Assembly (NCBI GenBank): GCA_036346205.1
Contig: JARFJB010002198.1
Span: 1,955,001 to 2,019,000, forward strand
Direction of reading: 5' to 3'
From: Vesta saturnalis
Taxonomy: Eukaryota; Arthropoda; Insecta; Coleoptera; Lampyridae
Length of the DNA: 64,000 nt
Positions 60,310 through 64,000 of this stretch are shown here, piece after piece (the first letter of the stretch is position 1; the number at the start of each line of letters is the position of its first letter). The notes beneath the pieces are model-generated. The model worked only from the letters and a program-made list of their open reading frames with translations. It was not told where the DNA came from and did not search any database. The position numbers and the translations under genes were made by a program.

Positions 60310-61072
60310 TGTATATACAGGATGCGGCATTAGTGCGTCCAAGCACGATATATCCGTTATTAAAGGAGATATCAAAAAAAGTTATTTACAAAAATTACAG
60401 ACAACTTCAAACTTCACATTATAAAATTATTTTCGTATTTACAGTGTGTTGCACATTACCAGGGTGAACCAAACACAGTTTTTTTTAATGGGACACCCTA
60501 TATATTATTTCAAATTTAGATTAAGCTCATCTCCTCCATACTTCCAATATAGGGTTTCATTACGTTATACAGGGTATTTCAAAAGTTATGGTCAATTGTA
60601 CACGAAAATCATTCTCATTTCAACGTCCTGTATACCCTAGACAGAACAACCTAACAATAATTTTTTCCTGGCATAACTTTCTGACATTGGTACTGTGTTA
60701 CGAAAAAGTGCTATTTGTTTATTATTGCACCAATTGAATATAGAGCGAGCCATAACTCGAACACATCGTTTTGTCAATTTTTTCAAACGAATCGACCTGT
60801 GATTTTATTTTAAAAAGTGAAAATACACTTTATGTTCTTTCATTTTTATTAAGCACTCCCTATAGCTAAAGTCGTTAATTTCTGAGATATTTTCACTTTA
60901 ATAACAGAAAGAGATCTTTTTATCAATTTCTATTATTCCTAAGTTAGCCGTGAGCAAATGACAAATAGATATTATTCAGTAATAATTAGTAACTTGTCAT
61001 TTAACAAACTTCTTTGAGATTGTGTAGTGTTTAAGAGAGATATCCCACACGAAGACAACCGAGAAAATAACG

Positions 61073-61987
61073 TTGGAAAGGTTAGTAGATCGTTTTAATC
61101 GTACGGGTTCAGTAGTTTATGAAAAAAAGGGAACAACAAAACCTGTACTTAACGAGGAAAATGAATTTAACGTGATGCTTAAAGTTACGCATAATCCACA
61201 TGAAATCTCGCGTCAGCATGATATTAGTGACAGGTTCGCCCGAAGAATACTGCGTAGAAATAAGATGCATCCTTACCATATCCATTCACATCAAGAGTTA
61301 CTCGAAGATGACTATCCCAGAAGGGTTGCTTTTTGTGAATGGGCTCAACAACAAATCCACAATCAGGAGGATTTCTTTGATTTTGTCCTCTTTGGAGACG
61401 AAGCCACGTTTCATAAAAATGGGACTGTGAATAGACACAATTTCCATTATTGTTCGACAAGTAATCCCCATCTTATAGCAACTCATAGTCAAACTAGGTG
61501 GTCTTTGAATGTTTGGAGTGGTATAGTTGGAGATCACGTAATTGGACCACATTCTTTCGATGGAACAGTGAATGGTCAGGTTTATTTGGACTTTTTAGAA
61601 AATCATTTACTATTACTGTTGGTAAACGTTCCTCTTAACATTCGTCAAAGTATGTGGTTGTTACACGATGAAGCCCCGGTACATCACACTAGATTAATTC
61701 ATAATCATCTTAATAACCATTTTCCTGGAAGATTGGTGGGAAGAGGAGGACCCATTGCATGGCCAGCTCGTTCAGCAGAGTTAAGTAAAATTGACTTCTT
61801 CAAGTGGGGTTATGTGAAAAACCATGTGTATCAAATACCTCCAACCACACAATATGATATGAAGAATAGAATACGAGCATTCCAGAGTGTTAATGTAGAA
61901 ATGTTAAGGAATGTCAGTCGAGAATTTGAAGATCGACTGCAATGCTGTATTGATGTTTTCGGTGGACGTTTTGAACATTTATTATGA
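61073..61987 (+). pseudogene. DD41D transposase, catalytic domain open over 304 codons
   Basis: Open from 61073 to the stop at 61987. It starts inside the DNA-binding part (ERLVDRFNRTGSVVYEKKGT); the preceding frame holds RYPTRRQPR, so a one-base slip near 61065 and loss of most of the first HTH separate it from a start. It continues SRQHDISDRFARRILRRNKM (second HTH), FVLFGDEATFHKNGTVNRHN (first Asp), WSLNVWSGIVGDHVIG, MWLLHDEAPVHHTRLIHNHL (second Asp) and RSAELSKIDFFKWGYVKNHV (third Asp, 41 residues later), ending GGRFEHLL. All three Asp are present although SPDL has become SAEL. The youngest-looking transposase here. Confidence 0.85.
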
Positions 61988-62354
61988 ATTTAATTGTATA
62001 AGAATTTTGTCATAATAACCGATGATTTCTGAATTTTTTATAATAATTTGTTACACTTTCATTTGTCCACGGCTAACTTGTTACAATAGAAATTTTCTGT
62101 TATTAAATCAAAAATATCTCAGAAATTAACGGTATTAACTATAGGGAGTGTTTAATGAAAATGAAAGGACATAAAGTGTATTTTCACTTTTTAAAACAAA
62201 ATACAGCGTGATTAATTTGAAAAAATTGACAAAATCATGTGTTCGAGTTTTGGCTCGCTCTATATTCAATTGGTGCAATAATAAAGGAATAGCACTTTCT
62301 CGTAACACTGTACCAATGTCAAAAAGTTATGCCTGAAAAAAATATTGTTAGGTT

Positions 62355-62822
62355 GTAAAAGTATAAGTACACCTATAGAGGCTTGTAGTAAACTTGATCC
62401 AGGTGATAAAAATATTCCGTATCAGCAATTGAGTGGCAGTTTAATGTACTTAGTAGCACAAACACGGCCTGATATTGCTTTTGTTGTTAGTTTTCTGAGT
62501 CAGTTTAATAACTGCTATACAGAATCACATTGAAAATATGCCAAGCGGGTTTCAAGATATTTACAGGGTACTAAAAAATATTCATTAAAATTTAAAAGCG
62601 ATAATTGTGATTTAGAAGGATATGTAGATGCTGACTGGGCAAGTAATGTGAAGGATAGAAAATCCTACACAGGTTTTATGTTTAAACTGTCAGAGGGACC
62701 AATCTCTTGCGAAAGTGATAAACAAGAAACAGTTGATTTGTCCAGTACAGAAGCAGAGTAAATGGCGCTCAGTGAGGGAACTAAAGAGGCAATACACTTA
62801 CGGAATATTTTATGTGAAATAC
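62355..62822 (+). pseudogene. Ty1/copia pol (RNase H) fragment inserted in a transposon arm
   Basis: The plus strand reads SISTPIEACSKLDPGDKNIP, YQQLSGSLMYLVAQTRPDIA, FVVSFLSQFNNCYTESH, a stop where Trp is usual, KYAKRVSRYLQGTKKYSLKF, EGYVDADWASNVKDRKSYTG, QETVDLSSTEAE, a stop where Tyr is usual, and KEAIHLRNILCEI. This is the C-terminal RT/RNase H region of copia pol, about 155 codons, without LTRs, integrase or gag. Two stops and the truncation make it inactive. Confidence 0.9.
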
Positions 62823-63122
62823 AGGACGTTGAAATGAGAATGATTTTCGTGTACAATTGACCATAACTTTTGAAATACCCTGTGTAACATAATGAAACGC
62901 TATATTGGAAGTATGGAGGAGATGAGCTTAATCTAAATTTGAAATAATATATAGGGTGTCCCATTTCAAAAAGAGCACGTTTCGTTCACCCTGGTAATAT
63001 GTATCACCCTATAAATACGAAAATAATTTTATAATGTGAAGTTTGATAATTTTTGTAAATAACTTTTTTTGATATCTCCTTTAATAACGGATATATCGTA
63101 CTTCGACGTACTAATGCCGCAC

Positions 63123-63126
<4 letters not shown>

Positions 63127-63177
<51 letters not shown>
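63127..63177. repeat. (TA)n microsatellite at a transposon border
   Basis: About 50 bp of TA directly follows the right terminus CTCTGTA, where a TA target duplication is expected. Confidence 0.95.
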
Positions 63178-63179
<2 letters not shown>

Positions 63180-63449
63180 TGGCCGTGCAATACGTGGAAA
63201 AATATTTTATTAAGGTTTCAAAAAAAATGTTACTTGGGATCGCATACCCAATAAGAAAAAAATTACTTTGACATACGTCAGTTGACCACTGTCAGCGACA
63301 AATGTAAACAATTCGCCTTAAATATGTAAAAAATGGGTTAGATGACAAAATATCGAAATATAAATAAGAGACATTGCAAACGCAACAAAACACAGAAAGC
63401 AAGTAGTAATAAGCAGACTACTTAAACCTAATTAAACTTTATACGTCCC

Positions 63450-63990
63450 CCGTTCCGTTCCATGCATAACATTGTTCTTCTGCGCAGTTCTTTATTCTCA
63501 ACATTTGCGCAGTTACTTGAGCTATGAAATCACGAATAACATTTTGTAAGATTTCAATATTTCTGAATGGCCGATGTTTGTATACCACACTTTTTAAACA
63601 GCCCCATACGAAAAATCTAACAGAGTAAGATCGGGAAACCTAACCGGCCAAGGATTTTGAGAACGACCTATCCATCTTTGGTAAAACGTTTGATCCAACA
63701 ATGCTCTTACATCCATCCAATGAATACTTGCTCCGTCTTATTGAAAGTGTAGGTGTCTTCCTTGCAGTAATGGCATTTTGTCCAAAACATTTGAAAGTTA
63801 TGTCTGCAAAAATTGCAAATATCTTTCCGAATTAAAATTTTCATGAAAAAAGAATGGTCCTATTATCGGAAAAATTGTAGATACCGCACCATACATTCAC
63901 TTTACAACTGTATTGATCTTTACTTTCTATTACAAATTCCGGATTTTCAGGGGCCCACCAAGGACAGTTCTGTTAGGTAACAGTCCCGTT
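63450..63990 (-). pseudogene. Tc1/mariner-type transposase fragment, runs towards the window end
   Basis: Minus strand from about 63990: VGPENPEFVIESKDQYSCKV, NVWCGIYNFSDNRTI (the block before the second Asp), then after slips HWMDVRALLDQTFYQRWIGR, SQNPWPVRFPDLTLLDFSYG (third Asp in LDF) and NVIRDFIAQVTAQMLRIKNC. The second Asp region is decayed. It is a different lineage from the neighbouring 61 kb copy, judging from the wording of the motifs. The N-terminal part lies beyond the window. Confidence 0.75.
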
Positions 63991-64000
63991 GAAAGAAAAC

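Larger units (their letters stand above)
60316..63128 (+). mobile_element. DD41D Tc1/mariner-type element with about 650-bp arms
   Basis: TACAGGATGCGGCATTAGTG at 60316 is mirrored by ACTAATGCCGCACTCTGTA ending at 63128. The match continues inwards to about 60960 and 62080, interrupted on the right by a copia fragment. Terminus-like motifs recur inside the arm (CACCCTATATATTA at 60496, ACAGGGTATTTCAAAAG at 60570, ACAGCGTGATTAATTTG at 62203). The transposase frame lies between the arms. Confidence 0.85.

Noticed and set aside
62355..62822. A complete copia element
   Set aside because: No LTRs, gag, integrase or primer site are present; only the pol C-terminus is there.

Overview
The window looks like AT-rich insect nuclear DNA, probably a beetle or another transposon-rich insect; the order is a guess. 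Evidence: short GT-AG introns, host proteins with clear animal relatives, and transposons typical of insects. Most of the sequence is mobile-element debris. I count three host genes with good support (Asterix, a TSC22/bunched-type exon, a C3orf33-type gene), one further host gene of uncertain identity (a membrane protein), and one tRNA-like repeat.

Layout. 1-9.9 kb: four Tc1/mariner-superfamily elements with TACAGGGTG-type ends, a piggyBac remnant and a Penelope-like fragment. 10.5-12.1 kb: the 3' part of a membrane-protein gene (+), convergent with the last two exons of the PAT-complex subunit Asterix (-). The only matching first coding exon of Asterix is at 56.85-56.97 kb, so Asterix appears to have a 44.8 kb intron. 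Everything from 12.1 to 56.8 kb lies in that intron: more DD41D-type elements, LINE pieces, Penelope-like reverse transcriptase, two pogo-like elements (one split by a LINE), the TSC22 C-terminal exon at 39.0-40.6 kb (same strand as Asterix), a tRNA-Ala-like sequence inside a small inverted repeat, a Crypton-type tyrosine recombinase, a non-autonomous hAT with a perfect 8-bp target duplication, a Tc1-like element, a tandem repeat built on a transposon end, and a T-poor LINE at 51.4-54.2 kb. 57.2-58.4 kb: a divergent promoter, then a complete four-exon C3orf33-type gene. 58.4-64 kb: a DD41D element whose catalytic domain is still open and whose right arm carries a patch of Ty1/copia pol, then part of a further transposase running off the end.

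The most interesting themes are: (i) the long Asterix intron hosting a regulatory-gene exon with matching splice phase; (ii) a family of DD41D Tc1/mariner elements with very long inverted arms, each arm carrying several TACAGGGTG/CACCCTGTA motifs; (iii) TA microsatellites that sit at transposon ends or inside a reverse-transcriptase motif; (iv) the tRNA-like mini-elements. I saw no wholly new gene system. Junctions and frames were read by eye without alignment.
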